Shown one piece after another: positions 1-9,249 of a stretch of DNA of 64,000 nt; within the stretch, counting starts at the first letter, position 1, and each line of letters begins with the position of its first letter. A program made the position numbers and the translations under genes. The notes below the pieces were generated by a model. That model saw nothing but the letters and a program-made list of their open reading frames with translations, was not told where the DNA came from and ran no database searches. Source of the DNA: Sphingobacteriales bacterium (GTDB taxonomy: Bacteria; Bacteroidota; Bacteroidia; Sphingobacteriales; Sphingobacteriaceae); NCBI GenBank assembly GCA_026390835.1, contig JAPLFD010000016.1, positions 62,001 to 126,000 on the forward strand, in the 5' to 3' direction.

Positions 1-54
1 TGCAATGCGCTGCTGCAAAGCCTCAAATTGTTTATTTACTTCGCCAGGTCTCAT
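1..54 (-). CDS. 5' fragment of the gene following hutU, unknown product
   Basis: Reading leftward from an ATG at position 54, an open frame ([18 protein letters not shown]) runs off the window edge. Its ATG overlaps the TGA stop of urocanate hydratase in an ATGA arrangement, which points to translational coupling in one operon. Eighteen residues are too few to name the protein. By context it may be another histidine-degradation enzyme, but this is only inferred. Confidence 0.55.
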   Translation of the reverse strand, partial: MRPGEVNKQFEALQQRIA

Positions 55-1724
55 TTGCTTAAACGTTGTTTTAAATCTAATTTATGTTTTCTAGCAGTAT
101 CTTTTGCTATATCGTAGCCGGCATCGGCATGGCGTATAACACCCATAGCCGGATCGTTGTGAAGTACGCGTTGAATTCTGCGTGCCGCATCAGCGGTTCC
201 ATCGGCCACAATAACCATCCCGGCGTGAATAGAGTAACCAATACCCACCCCGCCGCCGTGGTGTAAAGACACCCAGCTGGCACCGCCAGCCGTGTTAATT
301 AAGGCGTTTAAAATGGGCCAGTCGGCCACAGCATCAGAGCCGTCTTTCATGGCTTCGGTTTCTCTGTTCGGCGATGCTACCGAACCGGTGTCTAAATGGT
401 CTCTACCAATTACAATAGGCGCTTTCACCTTGCCTTCTGCTACTAATTTATTAAAGGCCAAACCGGCTTTTTCTCGTTCACTTTGACCTAACCAGCAAAT
501 TCTGGCGGGTAAACCCTGAAAAGCAATGCGTTCTTGCGCCATGGTAATCCACCGACGAAGGCCTTCATTTTCCGGGAAAAGATCGAGAATTACTTGATCG
601 GTTACCGCAATATCGGCGGGATCGCCGCTGAGTGCTGCCCAGCGAAATGGGCCCTTGCCCTCACAGAAAAGCGGGCGGATATAGGCCGGAACAAATCCCG
701 GAAAATCAAAGGCGTTTTTTACCCCAACCTCGAGCGCTCTGCCTCGAAGGTTATTCCCATAATCGAAGGTAATGGCGCCTCGTTTTTGCAACTCGAGCAT
801 GCAGTGTACGTGCTTGGCCATAGTGGCATAGGATTGTTTGGTGTATTCGGCGGGGTTGCTTTCGCGAAGTACGTTTGCTTGTTCCACCGATAGCCCTTCG
901 GGAAAGTAACCCACAAGAGGGTCATGGGCCGATGTTTGATCGGTAAGCGTATCCGGTGTAATATTTCGTTCAATCATGCGGTTTAATAAATCAACCGCAT
1001 TGGCTACTAGCCCGATGGATAGGGCCTTGCCCTCTTTTTTATACTGAAGTGCTCGATCGATGGCTTCATCAATATCGTAACAAATTTCATCTATATAGCG
1101 TGTTTCTAGTCGTTTCTGAATGCGCCATTCTTCTACTTCGGCAGCTAAACATACGCCCTCGTTCATGGTAATGGCTAAGGGTTGGGCACCACCCATGCCC
1201 CCTAAACCCGCAGTTACTGATAGGGTGTGTTTTAGGCTGCCGCCAAAATGCTGACGGGCCAATTCGCCGAATGTTTCGTAAGTGCCTTGTACAATTCCTT
1301 GCGAACCAATATAAATCCAAGAACCTGCAGTCATTTGTCCATACATCATAAGACCCTTGTCTTCCAATTCATCAAAATGTTGCTGGGTTGCCCAATGCGG
1401 CACCAATTGCGAATTGGAAATTATTACACGAGGGGCATCTTTGTGGGTGGGCAAAATACCTACTGGCTTACCCGACTGTATCAATAAGGTTTCGTCTTCT
1501 TCTAAATCTTGTAGTGCTTTAATAATTAGAGCTAGCGCTTCCGGATTTCGAGCCGCTTTTCCTCTACCTCCATAAACAATGAGATCTTCGGGTCGCTCGG
1601 CCACATCTGGGTCGAGATTATTTAATAGCATACGCAAAGCTGCTTCTTGAACCCAGCCCTTACAACTTAGTTTTGTACCTGTTGGCGTGTTTTTTACAGA
1701 CAGGTCTATTTTTTCGGTATTCAT
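51..1724 (-). CDS. hutU: urocanate hydratase (urocanase)
   Basis: Converts urocanate to imidazolone propionate, the second step of histidine degradation; cytoplasmic and NAD+-dependent. The 557-residue protein has the full length of the family. It carries the conserved [10 protein letters not shown] near residues 51-60, the glycine-rich [11 protein letters not shown] at 171-181, and the Cys-containing region [19 protein letters not shown] that is typical of urocanases. The stop overlaps the start of the next gene by 4 bases, so it is probably the first visible gene of a leftward hut operon. A TACCTTCG element on the minus strand at 1755-1748, a one-mismatch match to the Bacteroidota -7 box, lies about 24 bases before the ATG. 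Confidence 0.97.
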   Translation of the reverse strand: MNTEKIDLSVKNTPTGTKLSCKGWVQEAALRMLLNNLDPDVAERPEDLIVYGGRGKAARNPEALALIIKALQDLEEDETLLIQSGKPVGILPTHKDAPRVIISNSQLVPHWATQQHFDELEDKGLMMYGQMTAGSWIYIGSQGIVQGTYETFGELARQHFGGSLKHTLSVTAGLGGMGGAQPLAITMNEGVCLAAEVEEWRIQKRLETRYIDEICYDIDEAIDRALQYKKEGKALSIGLVANAVDLLNRMIERNITPDTLTDQTSAHDPLVGYFPEGLSVEQANVLRESNPAEYTKQSYATMAKHVHCMLELQKRGAITFDYGNNLRGRALEVGVKNAFDFPGFVPAYIRPLFCEGKGPFRWAALSGDPADIAVTDQVILDLFPENEGLRRWITMAQERIAFQGLPARICWLGQSEREKAGLAFNKLVAEGKVKAPIVIGRDHLDTGSVASPNRETEAMKDGSDAVADWPILNALINTAGGASWVSLHHGGGVGIGYSIHAGMVIVADGTADAARRIQRVLHNDPAMGVIRHADAGYDIAKDTARKHKLDLKQRLSK

Positions 1725-1791
1725 GGGTAGTGTTTTTATAACCTACACGAAGGTAGTAAAATTGTTTTTTTACTTAACTTAGCTAATAATA

Positions 1792-2136
1792 ATGAAAACA
1801 CTCAGAAATCGTGCGCTTTCGGTAATTCTTTTGCTGGCTTTTTCGCTAAGTGTAATTCCTATTGATTTTTTTCACGGACACCGAACGGTTTCGGATCAAC
1901 AAAATTCGTGTAGTAAAACTGCTGGACAAACCTGTCAGCATAAAAACCATTTAGCCTTAAAAAATAGTTTCTGCTGGGCCTGTTCGGTACATTTCGAAAA
2001 ATCGTTTGTAGCGGCCTCGGCTACACAAATTTTAGTAGAGCAGGTTAGTTTTTCTTTTAGTATACAACACACCACTCGTTTGTTTAAAACAACGAGTATT
2101 CATTATAGTCTTAGGGGGCCGCCCGCTTTTTCATAA
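1792..2136 (+). CDS. small secreted Cys/His-rich protein, unknown function
   Basis: A 114-residue protein with an N-terminal hydrophobic segment (about residues 7-24) that looks like a signal peptide or anchor. A Cys/His-rich middle follows, including HGH, a CSK...CQHKNH stretch and CWACSVHF. It ends in SLRGPPAF. Small secreted proteins ending in an RGPP-like motif commonly sit just upstream of TonB-dependent receptors in Bacteroidota, and the next gene is one. The Cys/His content suggests metal binding, which is inference. It is transcribed away from hutU and ends 63 bases before the receptor gene, so the two are probably cotranscribed. I do not recognise a named domain with certainty. Confidence 0.6.
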   Translation: MKTLRNRALSVILLLAFSLSVIPIDFFHGHRTVSDQQNSCSKTAGQTCQHKNHLALKNSFCWACSVHFEKSFVAASATQILVEQVSFSFSIQHTTRLFKTTSIHYSLRGPPAFS

Positions 2137-2199
2137 GTAGTTGTTTGTATTAAGCACACGGAAAATCCGTGTGATCTGTTTTATTTTAACTCATTTTTT

Positions 2200-4506
2200 A
2201 TGAAAAAGATTTTTTGGATGGCATACATCCTATTACAAGTGATATATACCGGCTCTTGGGCACAGGGCGTGGTAAAGGGGCGTATTCAAGATGCCAAAAC
2301 TGGCGAAAATATCGTGGGAGCAACCGTTTCCATTCCCGATTTAAGGCTAAGTACATCTAGCAATGGTAAAGGTGAATTTATACTGAGTAATACCCCAGCA
2401 AGGGGCCTGTTTATAATAGAAGTTCGCTACATGGGCTACAAAACCAGCACTCAACGTGTTGATTTTGCAAATACGGACGTAGTGGTTTTTAAACTTGGGC
2501 AAAGTAGCATTGAGGGCCATGAGGTGGTAATTACCGGAAGCACATCAAGTGCAGATAATCGAAAAAATAGTGCCAGTATAAGTTTGGTTGATCGAGAAAA
2601 ATTACTCAATCAGTCTACCAATATTATAGATGCACTAAGCAAAATACCTGGAGTTTCGCAAATTACCACGGGCGGCGGAGTGTCTAAACCAGTTATTCGT
2701 GGTTTAGGTTATAATCGGGTAATTACTTTGGCTGATGGGGCTAAACAAGAGGGCCAGCAGTGGGGAGATGAACACGGTATAGAAATAGATCAATTTAATG
2801 TTGATAAGGTGGAGGTGTTAAAGGGAGCGGCTAGCCTTTTGTATGGTTCTGATGCGCTAGGCGGTGTTATTAATATGATCGACCCTTTGCCAGCACCCGA
2901 GGGTCAAATTAAAGGAGAAGTGCTAAGTAATTTTTCAAGTAATGGTGCGATGTTTGGAAACTCGGCCATGGTTTTTGGCAACAAAAACGGCTTTGTTTGG
3001 CGATCGAGAATATCGTTTAAAAGCGCAAAGGGTTACGAAACACCTATCGGTAGAATTCCCAATACGGGCTTTAACGAACAAAACCTGAGTGGACAGGTAG
3101 GAATAAACAAAAATTGGGGGTATGCACACCTGAACGTGTCGAGCTTTAGTAGTAATGTGGGCTTGCCCGATTTTTTACCAAATGCAAATGGTGAATTTGA
3201 AGATGGTAGTGGTAATGTATTAACGCCGAAACAACTGAATGGGCGCACTCTGCTATTGCCAAACCAAGCAATTCTGCATAAAAAAATAGCATTTAATAGC
3301 AACGTTCTGTTGGGTTCGGGTAGGCTCAGAAGCAATGTATCTTTTCAAAAAAACCAACGGAAAGAGTTTGAAGATGATCAATCCGTTCCCGGCTTGTTTT
3401 TTGATTTAAACACATTAAGTAGTGACTTTAAATATTTCTTTCCGGATCAAAATGGTTTAGAACGGGTATTTGGCGTTTCTACGGTAAACCAAAAAAACAG
3501 CAATGAGGGGCAAGAGTTTTTGGTACCGAATTATAACTCAATAGAATGGGGAATTTTTGGTTACCTAAAAAAGAGTTGGAAAGAAACTAGTTTAAATGTT
3601 GGACTCCGCTTGGATCAAAAGCAAACCAAATCGGAAGAGTTGATTGAAAATGGAACAACTATTTTCAATGCGTTTGAAAATAAATTTAGCAACTTAAGCG
3701 CAGCAATTGGTTTCACCCAAGAGTTTGGAGAGGTGTGGAACATTAAAGCCAATGTGGGGTCGGCATTTCGGGCGCCTAATATTGCCGAATTGTCTGCTAA
3801 CGGAGTTCATGAGGGTGCTTTTCGTTATGAAATTGGAAGCAATACGCTAAAACCTGAACGGAGTTTATATACGGATTTAGGTCTTGGTTTTCATACCGAA
3901 AAAATAGATGTTGATTGGACTGTTTTTTACAACCAAATTAACCGATACATCTATGCCCGCCAATTGGGGGGTGAAACCATTAACGACAATGGAACTGTTT
4001 TGCCGGTTTACCGTTTTGGGCAAGATAATGCCGTGCTAACCGGAACCGAGTTTAGCATTACATTACACCCAATAGATGTATTGCATATAGAAAGTAGTTT
4101 TGCCTATACTCGGGCCAGTAATAAAACAACCGGCAGGGCACTTCCCTTTATTCCGGCAGGAGTTGTTAGAAATGATTTTCGCTTAGAGCCCAAGATTAAA
4201 GGATTAAAAAACTCCTATTTGTCTTTAGGGTTAGAACACGTGTTTGCTCAAAAACGTATTGATATTTTTGAAACAAGCACTGGGGCTTACACCCTATTGA
4301 ATGCGGGCATAGGTACCAACGTTTTAATCAATAAAATGCCACTAAAAATTCATGTAGCTGGAAATAATTTATTAAACAAAAAATACTTCGACCACCTCAG
4401 TCGGCTAAGACCAGGTAGGTTAGATGAAACCGATCCGAGCCTTGGTTTTTATAACCCGGGGCGAAACATTACGGTAGGTATTTACCTTCCGTTTTCTATA
4501 AAATAG
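2200..4506 (+). CDS. TonB-dependent receptor with carboxypeptidase-regulatory-like N-domain
   Basis: An outer-membrane active-transport receptor of 768 residues. A signal peptide ends near residue 21 (SWAQG). A CarboxypepD_reg-like beta-sandwich covers about 22-105. The plug domain follows at about 115-225, with VIRGLGYNRV and VEVLKGAASLLYGSDALGG. The rest is a beta-barrel with a typical RPGR...NPGRNITVG C-terminal region. The plug motif EGQQWGDEHGIEID resembles that of receptors for metals or metal complexes. Together with the upstream Cys/His-rich protein, this makes a metal substrate plausible but unproven. A strong terminator follows at once. Confidence 0.9.
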   Translation: MKKIFWMAYILLQVIYTGSWAQGVVKGRIQDAKTGENIVGATVSIPDLRLSTSSNGKGEFILSNTPARGLFIIEVRYMGYKTSTQRVDFANTDVVVFKLGQSSIEGHEVVITGSTSSADNRKNSASISLVDREKLLNQSTNIIDALSKIPGVSQITTGGGVSKPVIRGLGYNRVITLADGAKQEGQQWGDEHGIEIDQFNVDKVEVLKGAASLLYGSDALGGVINMIDPLPAPEGQIKGEVLSNFSSNGAMFGNSAMVFGNKNGFVWRSRISFKSAKGYETPIGRIPNTGFNEQNLSGQVGINKNWGYAHLNVSSFSSNVGLPDFLPNANGEFEDGSGNVLTPKQLNGRTLLLPNQAILHKKIAFNSNVLLGSGRLRSNVSFQKNQRKEFEDDQSVPGLFFDLNTLSSDFKYFFPDQNGLERVFGVSTVNQKNSNEGQEFLVPNYNSIEWGIFGYLKKSWKETSLNVGLRLDQKQTKSEELIENGTTIFNAFENKFSNLSAAIGFTQEFGEVWNIKANVGSAFRAPNIAELSANGVHEGAFRYEIGSNTLKPERSLYTDLGLGFHTEKIDVDWTVFYNQINRYIYARQLGGETINDNGTVLPVYRFGQDNAVLTGTEFSITLHPIDVLHIESSFAYTRASNKTTGRALPFIPAGVVRNDFRLEPKIKGLKNSYLSLGLEHVFAQKRIDIFETSTGAYTLLNAGIGTNVLINKMPLKIHVAGNNLLNKKYFDHLSRLRPGRLDETDPSLGFYNPGRNITVGIYLPFSIK

Positions 4507-4515
4507 CCATACTCT

Positions 4516-4544
4516 AAAGCCCGCCCACAAGCGGGCTTTTTTTT
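4516..4544 (+). terminator. rho-independent terminator after the TonB receptor
   Basis: A perfect GCCCGC/GCGGGC stem (with flanking AAA/TTT pairs) around a 6-base loop is followed by eight T residues, ten bases after the receptor stop codon. Confidence 0.9.
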
Positions 4545-4664
4545 AATAAAATTGATCGCATTTATGTGTTAGGTTGATGAGAAAGCTATATATTTACGTT
4601 AAGAAACAGTTGTAACCACTTTGTAACTTTAAGGATAGGTGTACAAAAAATTTCTTGCAACTTT

Positions 4665-4672
4665 TATATTTG
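4665..4672 (+). promoter_or_regulatory. -7 promoter element for the zinc metalloprotease gene
   Basis: TATATTTG matches the Bacteroidota -7 consensus TAnnTTTG and lies 24 bases before the chosen ATG. No convincing -33 TTG was found at the expected spacing. Confidence 0.45.
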
Positions 4673-4696
4673 TTAACACAACCAAAACCAAAAATC

Positions 4697-7192
4697 ATGA
4701 TTAAAACCATTCGTATTAAAAGTCATTTGGCCCTAAGTTTGTTGTTTGTTGCCCTTGGAATTACCGGCGCAATGGCACAACAAAAAAAGCCAAGCACTCC
4801 AGCAGCAGCCCCAGCGGCAGCTAGCGCTCCGGCAGGCCCTGCCAAACCGGGCATTAAACCCTATAAAGATGTAATTACCGAAAAAGCAAAAACCGACAAG
4901 GGTATGTTTAAGGTACATCAAGTAGATGGAAAATATTATTATGAGATACCCGATTCATTATTTGGTAGAGAAATGCTCATGGTTACCCGTTATGTAAAAA
5001 CTCCGGCAGTTGACGGAACTTACGGCGGTGAAGAATTAAATGAACAAGTATGGATATGGCAAAAACGCGATAAACAAGTATTGCTTCGTGTACCTTCTTA
5101 TGACAACATAGCCGCTAAGGGTACAGATATGTATCAATCGGTTAAAAACTCAAATTTAGATGCTATTTTGAGTGCTTTTGATATCAAAGCTATTAACAAA
5201 GATTCGGCTTCTGTAGTTATTGATGCAACTGATTTGTTTACAAAAGATGTATTGTCTATTGGCTTACCAACAGCGGTAAGAACCAGGTATAAAATATCGG
5301 CATTAGACGAGGCTCGTTCTTACATTGATACGGTAAAAAGTTTCCCTATAAACGTAGAGGTAACCACCACCAAAACTTACAGAGCTGCTGCCGCACCGGT
5401 AGACGAAAGCTTGGGTTCGGTAACCGTTGAGATTCACAACTCCTTGTTATTATTACCAAAAGTACCCATGAAACCTCGTTTAGCTGACGATAGAGTTGGG
5501 TTCTTTTCACAGGCACAAACCGACTATGGTATCGATGCTCAAAAAGCAACCGTTACACGCTATGCCCGTCATTGGAGATTAGAACCAAAAGACAAAGAAG
5601 CTTACAAGCGTGGCGAATTGGTAGAACCGGTAAAACAAATTGTATACTATATCGATCCGGCTACGCCACAGAAATGGCGTCAGCACTTAAAAGATGGGGT
5701 GAACGATTGGAATGCGGCGTTTGAAAAGGCCGGATTTAAAAACGCCATTGTGTGTTTAGACCCACCAAACGACCCTGATTGGAGTCCTGAAGATGCTCGT
5801 TACTCAGTAATTAGATATTTCGCTTCAAACATTCCAAATGCCTATGGTCCGCACGTTGCCGATCCACGATCTGGCGAAATTTTAGAAAGCGATATTGGTT
5901 GGTACCACAACGTAATGAACCTGGTGCGCAATTGGTTCTTTGTTCAAACCGCGGCTATTAATCCAGATGCCAGAACACCAAAATTTAAAGACGAGTTGAT
6001 GGGTAAATTAATCCGTTTTGTGTCATCACACGAGGTGGGTCACACACTAGGCTTACCACACAACTTCGGTTCAAGCGTAGCTTTCCCTGTTGATTCGTTG
6101 CGTTCTGCGGCTTTCACCAAAAAAATGGGCGGTACCGCTCCATCTATTATGGATTATGCCCGCTTTAACTACATTGCACAACCTGGCGATGGCGACGTGG
6201 TATTGTATCCCGGTATTGGCGAATACGATAAATGGGCCATAAAATGGGGTTATACTTGGTTCGATACCAATTCTGCGGATGAGGATGCTAAAATCTTAAA
6301 CAAGTGGACCATTGAGCGTGCTGGTAATCCAAAATACTTCTACGGGCAGCAAACTGGTAACCCCATTGATCCACGGGCACAATCTGAAGATTTAGGTGAT
6401 GATGCCATGAAAGCCTCGGCTTACGGTATTGCTAACTTAAAACGTATCCTTCCAAATATCGAAAAATGGACCTTTGAAGAAGGAAAACCGTACGATAATT
6501 TGAGAGAGTTATACGGAGAGGTATTAGCACAGTGGAACCGCTACATGGGCCACGTACGCTCAAATATTGGTGGTATTTACGAAAACGATAAAACCTACGA
6601 ACAAAAAGGTGATGTTTATACCCACGTGGCTAAAGCAAAACAACAAGAAGCACTTCGCTTTATTAATGCACAAGCTTTTGCTACCCCAACCTGGATGCTA
6701 GATAAATCCATATTGAACAAATTTGATCAAGCGGGTATTATAGAGCGTTTACGTGGAGCGCAAGTAAATGTTTTGAATGGTATTTTAGAGCCGGCTCGAT
6801 TAGCTCGTGTAATTGATAATAGTGCTAAAAACGGCGACCAGGCTTATGGTTTAACCGATCTTTTTGCCGATGTACACAAGGGTGTTTGGACTGAATTGGC
6901 CAGTGGTTCTAATATAGATACCTACAAAAGAAACCTACAGCGTGCCTATATTGATCGTTTAGGATTCTTAATTAATAAACAAGATACGCCTGCACCAGCT
7001 GCATTCCCTGGAATGCCGGCAGGACCACGCTTTGATGCCACCACTTCAGACATCAGACCAATGGCACGCAGAGAGTTGAAAAACCTAGCTGCTGAAATTC
7101 GTGCTAGCTTGGCTAAATTTAGTAACCCTGTGGTAAAAGCACATTTAGAAGATGCTTTAGTAAGCATTCAAAATGTGTTGGATCCAAAATAA
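4697..7192 (+). CDS. secreted zinc-dependent metalloprotease (DUF5117/DUF4953 type)
   Basis: An 831-residue metzincin-like protease. The start at 4697 is preferred over an in-frame ATG 42 bases upstream because it begins directly with a signal peptide (cleavage after AMAQ) and lies behind a promoter element. A low-complexity Pro/Ala linker follows. The zinc site HEVGHTLGLPHNFG is at residues 445-458 and fits HExxHxxGxxH with catalytic Glu446. Large Bacteroidota proteins with this site carry the DUF5117, DUF5118 and DUF4953 regions in sequence. It is probably periplasmic or exported; the substrate is unknown. It is a single-gene unit ended by a terminator. Confidence 0.9.
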   Translation: MIKTIRIKSHLALSLLFVALGITGAMAQQKKPSTPAAAPAAASAPAGPAKPGIKPYKDVITEKAKTDKGMFKVHQVDGKYYYEIPDSLFGREMLMVTRYVKTPAVDGTYGGEELNEQVWIWQKRDKQVLLRVPSYDNIAAKGTDMYQSVKNSNLDAILSAFDIKAINKDSASVVIDATDLFTKDVLSIGLPTAVRTRYKISALDEARSYIDTVKSFPINVEVTTTKTYRAAAAPVDESLGSVTVEIHNSLLLLPKVPMKPRLADDRVGFFSQAQTDYGIDAQKATVTRYARHWRLEPKDKEAYKRGELVEPVKQIVYYIDPATPQKWRQHLKDGVNDWNAAFEKAGFKNAIVCLDPPNDPDWSPEDARYSVIRYFASNIPNAYGPHVADPRSGEILESDIGWYHNVMNLVRNWFFVQTAAINPDARTPKFKDELMGKLIRFVSSHEVGHTLGLPHNFGSSVAFPVDSLRSAAFTKKMGGTAPSIMDYARFNYIAQPGDGDVVLYPGIGEYDKWAIKWGYTWFDTNSADEDAKILNKWTIERAGNPKYFYGQQTGNPIDPRAQSEDLGDDAMKASAYGIANLKRILPNIEKWTFEEGKPYDNLRELYGEVLAQWNRYMGHVRSNIGGIYENDKTYEQKGDVYTHVAKAKQQEALRFINAQAFATPTWMLDKSILNKFDQAGIIERLRGAQVNVLNGILEPARLARVIDNSAKNGDQAYGLTDLFADVHKGVWTELASGSNIDTYKRNLQRAYIDRLGFLINKQDTPAPAAFPGMPAGPRFDATTSDIRPMARRELKNLAAEIRASLAKFSNPVVKAHLEDALVSIQNVLDPK

Positions 7193-7210
7193 ATAGAATT
7201 TTTAATTTAA

Positions 7211-7244
7211 AAAGCCCCATATCTTTCGATTGGGGCTTTTTTTT
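7211..7244 (+). terminator. rho-independent terminator after the metalloprotease gene
   Basis: AAAGCCCCA pairs with TGGGGCTTT across an 11-base loop and is followed by a run of T residues. Confidence 0.88.
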
Positions 7245-7289
7245 CGATATTAGAACGTATACAATAAACAAATGCATAATTAAAAAACT

Positions 7290-7709
7290 ATGAAAAAACT
7301 ACTTTTATCTACAATAAGCCTATTACTTTTCTCTATTTCTATACTGATATTTGATATCAGCTGTAAGAAGGAATCTATAGCACAAACAGACACCACACCA
7401 AAAAGTCTGGGGCTTTTAATTTATACAAAACAAGTTGCTCAAAATGCGGGTGCTGGCAATAATCAGATTTGGAAGTGTAATTACGATGGAACCCAACACA
7501 CCAAAATAACGGATTTGCCGGTAGGTTTCCGTTTTGATATTGGTGAGGTGTCTGTATCACCAGATGGTACGAAAATATTTTTTCAAGCATACGATGATAA
7601 CTATACAAGTGGTTGGGGCCCATATTGGGCTTGTTCTGTTAATTTAGATGGAACGGGTTTTAAAAAGGTTGCGGGTAGCCCTCAAGTGTTTTCATTTGAC
7701 GCAATATAA
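7290..7709 (+). CDS. short exported beta-propeller (PD40/TolB-like) protein, probably truncated
   Basis: A 139-residue protein with a hydrophobic N-terminal export signal (about residues 4-23) followed by a Cys (DISCKK). This resembles a lipoprotein signal, although the -3 residue is Asp rather than the usual Leu/Val/Ile. The remainder has two blade-like units of the TolB/PD40 type, IWKCNYDGT...VSPDGTKIFF and WACSVNLDGTGFKKV. A functional propeller needs about six blades, so the protein is either a partial repeat protein or the N-terminal remnant of a longer gene. The frame ends with an ordinary TAA and no continuation is obvious before the terminator. Confidence 0.55.
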   Translation: MKKLLLSTISLLLFSISILIFDISCKKESIAQTDTTPKSLGLLIYTKQVAQNAGAGNNQIWKCNYDGTQHTKITDLPVGFRFDIGEVSVSPDGTKIFFQAYDDNYTSGWGPYWACSVNLDGTGFKKVAGSPQVFSFDAI

Positions 7710-7783
7710 ATCGTTTTAATTCACAAGTGTGTTCGAGTCTTTTGTTTGATAGTGGATTATGTAACTATATTTAAAAAGTGTGA

Positions 7784-7816
7784 AAAGCCCTGCCTCAACA
7801 AGCAGGGCTTTTTTTA
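7784..7816. terminator. bidirectional terminator between the propeller gene and tRNA-Pro
   Basis: GCCCTGC at 7787-7793 pairs with GCAGGGC at 7802-7808. A T-run follows on the plus strand and a shorter T-run (four) follows on the minus strand, so it can serve both converging transcripts. Confidence 0.8.
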
Positions 7817-7822
7817 TTGGGG

Positions 7823-7896
7823 TCGGGATGGCCGGATTTGAACCGACGACCTTCAGCACCCCATGCTGACGCGATACCGGGCTACGCTACATCCCG
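7823..7896 (-). tRNA. tRNA-Pro (anticodon GGG)
   Basis: On the minus strand a 74-base cloverleaf can be folded by eye. The acceptor stem is CGGGATG/CATCCCG, and the D-arm has GCG/CGC pairs. The anticodon stem TCAGC/GCTGA encloses loop ATGGGGT with anticodon GGG. The T-arm is GTCGG-TTCAAAT-CCGGC, with discriminator A. CCA is not encoded. A C1-G72 start is typical of tRNA-Pro. It reads CCC and CCU proline codons. Confidence 0.93.
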
Positions 7897-7903
7897 AAGA
7901 ACA

Positions 7904-7911
7904 CAAAATTA
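7904..7911 (-). promoter_or_regulatory. -7 promoter element for tRNA-Pro
   Basis: On the minus strand TAATTTTG matches TAnnTTTG and ends 7 bases before the mature tRNA 5' end, the spacing expected for a start point just upstream of the tRNA. Confidence 0.55.
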
Positions 7912-7987
7912 TGTATTTTTGATTGAGCTTTAAAATCTGATGTTAAAATTAATGTGTTGATAATCAGGTTTTTGAACAATTATTTAG

Positions 7988-8440
7988 GTGCAAAAGATGG
8001 CAAATACAATCCGAGGAATTCGGTTTTTTAAAGAAGATTGTAGCGTGGTGCTTAAAAATAAAGCCCAGCTCCGCGATTGGTTTATAAACACCGCAAAGGC
8101 TGAGAGCAATAGCATTAAAGAGTTGAATTATGTTTTTTGTAGCGATGCTTATTTGCTCGAAATGAACCAATCGTACCTCAATCACGATAGCTATACCGAT
8201 ATCATCACCTTTGACAATAGCGAAACCAACGAAAATGTGTTGGGTGATATTTTCATCAGCATAGATCGAATAAAAGAAAATGCCAAGAAATTTGGTGTAA
8301 CCGAAACTGACGAGCTACAGCGGGTAATGATTCATGGGCTATTACACTTATTGGGTTATGGCGATAAAAGCAAAACCGAAAAGGCTAAAATGACCGAAAA
8401 AGAAAACTACTATTTGGCACACCGGCCTTTTACGGCCTAA
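7988..8440 (+). CDS. ybeY: endoribonuclease / rRNA maturation factor YbeY
   Basis: A metal-dependent RNase involved in 16S rRNA 3' maturation and 70S quality control. The frame begins with GTG at 7988 (150 residues), and an ATG at 7997 is an equally plausible start. The signature HGLLHLLGYGD is at residues 116-126. The first two ligands, His116 and His120, are present, but the position of the third His in the HGxLHLxGYDH consensus is Asp126. The downstream KM...KE block typical of the family is present. Its stop codon shares four bases with the converging pirin gene. Confidence 0.9.
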   Translation: MQKMANTIRGIRFFKEDCSVVLKNKAQLRDWFINTAKAESNSIKELNYVFCSDAYLLEMNQSYLNHDSYTDIITFDNSETNENVLGDIFISIDRIKENAKKFGVTETDELQRVMIHGLLHLLGYGDKSKTEKAKMTEKENYYLAHRPFTA

Positions 8441-9147
8441 TTCATTGGTATTTCTATGACCAATACCTTGGCGGCTTGCTGTATAGTAAAACTTAGTTCT
8501 TTGGTATCATACACACCCAAAGCATCTCTTCTTCCCAATACCTGACCAGCAAGGTTTATCTCACCTTCAATAACAAATACGTAAGCCCCGTTCTCTGTGA
8601 AATTGAAGGTATAACTAGCTTCTGTATGCGCATCAAAGCTTCCTAGTGAGAAACAAGCGTCTTGGTTAATCCACAAAGACCCCTCTTTTTCGGAAGGGGA
8701 AACCACCAGTTGAAAGCTGTTTTGTGCTAAACTAGTATCAAATGCTTTTTGATCGTAACGGGGGCTAATGTTGTGCTCTTTCGGGAAAACCCAAATTTGC
8801 AACAAATTTACCTCTTCAGTTTCTGATGCGTTAAACTCGGAGTGTTGTATGCCGCTGCCCGCCGACATAATTTGCACCTCACCGGGTGTAATGGTACCTA
8901 CAGAACCTAGGCTATCTTTATGCGCCAAAGAACCACGTAGGGGGATGGTCACAATTTCCATATTGTCGTGTCCGTGCGTGCCAAAGCCCATAGCTGGTGC
9001 CACAATATCATCATTAAGCACCCTTAGCAAGCCAAACTGAACCTTATTGGGATCGTAAAATTGGGCAAAACTAAATGAGTGAGCGGCCTGCAACCAACCG
9101 TGGTTAGCAAAACCCCTTTGGGTGGCAGGATGGAAGATAGTTTTCAT
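8437..9147 (-). CDS. pirin family protein (YhhW-like bicupin)
   Basis: A 236-residue bicupin. The N-terminal cupin (about 1-130) carries the pirin signature GFGTHGHDNMEIVTIPLRG followed by GSLAHKDSLG and SGIQHSEFN, with His and Glu metal ligands. A second, more divergent cupin forms the C-terminus. Bacterial relatives (E. coli YhhW) have quercetinase activity, but the physiological role is usually unknown. It is monocistronic, converging on ybeY with overlapping stop codons and diverging from the small membrane gene that follows. Confidence 0.92.
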   Translation of the reverse strand: MKTIFHPATQRGFANHGWLQAAHSFSFAQFYDPNKVQFGLLRVLNDDIVAPAMGFGTHGHDNMEIVTIPLRGSLAHKDSLGSVGTITPGEVQIMSAGSGIQHSEFNASETEEVNLLQIWVFPKEHNISPRYDQKAFDTSLAQNSFQLVVSPSEKEGSLWINQDACFSLGSFDAHTEASYTFNFTENGAYVFVIEGEINLAGQVLGRRDALGVYDTKELSFTIQQAAKVLVIEIPMN

Positions 9148-9249
9148 GTTTATTGATGTTTAAACACACAAATATCATAAAATGTGTCGACTGTTTGTAT
9201 TTGGGTTTAAGTTTTGTGACATTAACGTTATTTTTGAGCAAACAATACA

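Noticed and set aside
4237-4242. CACGTG core inside the TonB receptor gene as a further parS site; similar cores at 14904-14909, 22939-22944 and 30859-30864.
   Set aside because: None has the GTT(C/T)-CACGTG-(A/G)AAC arms; they are ordinary coding sequence.
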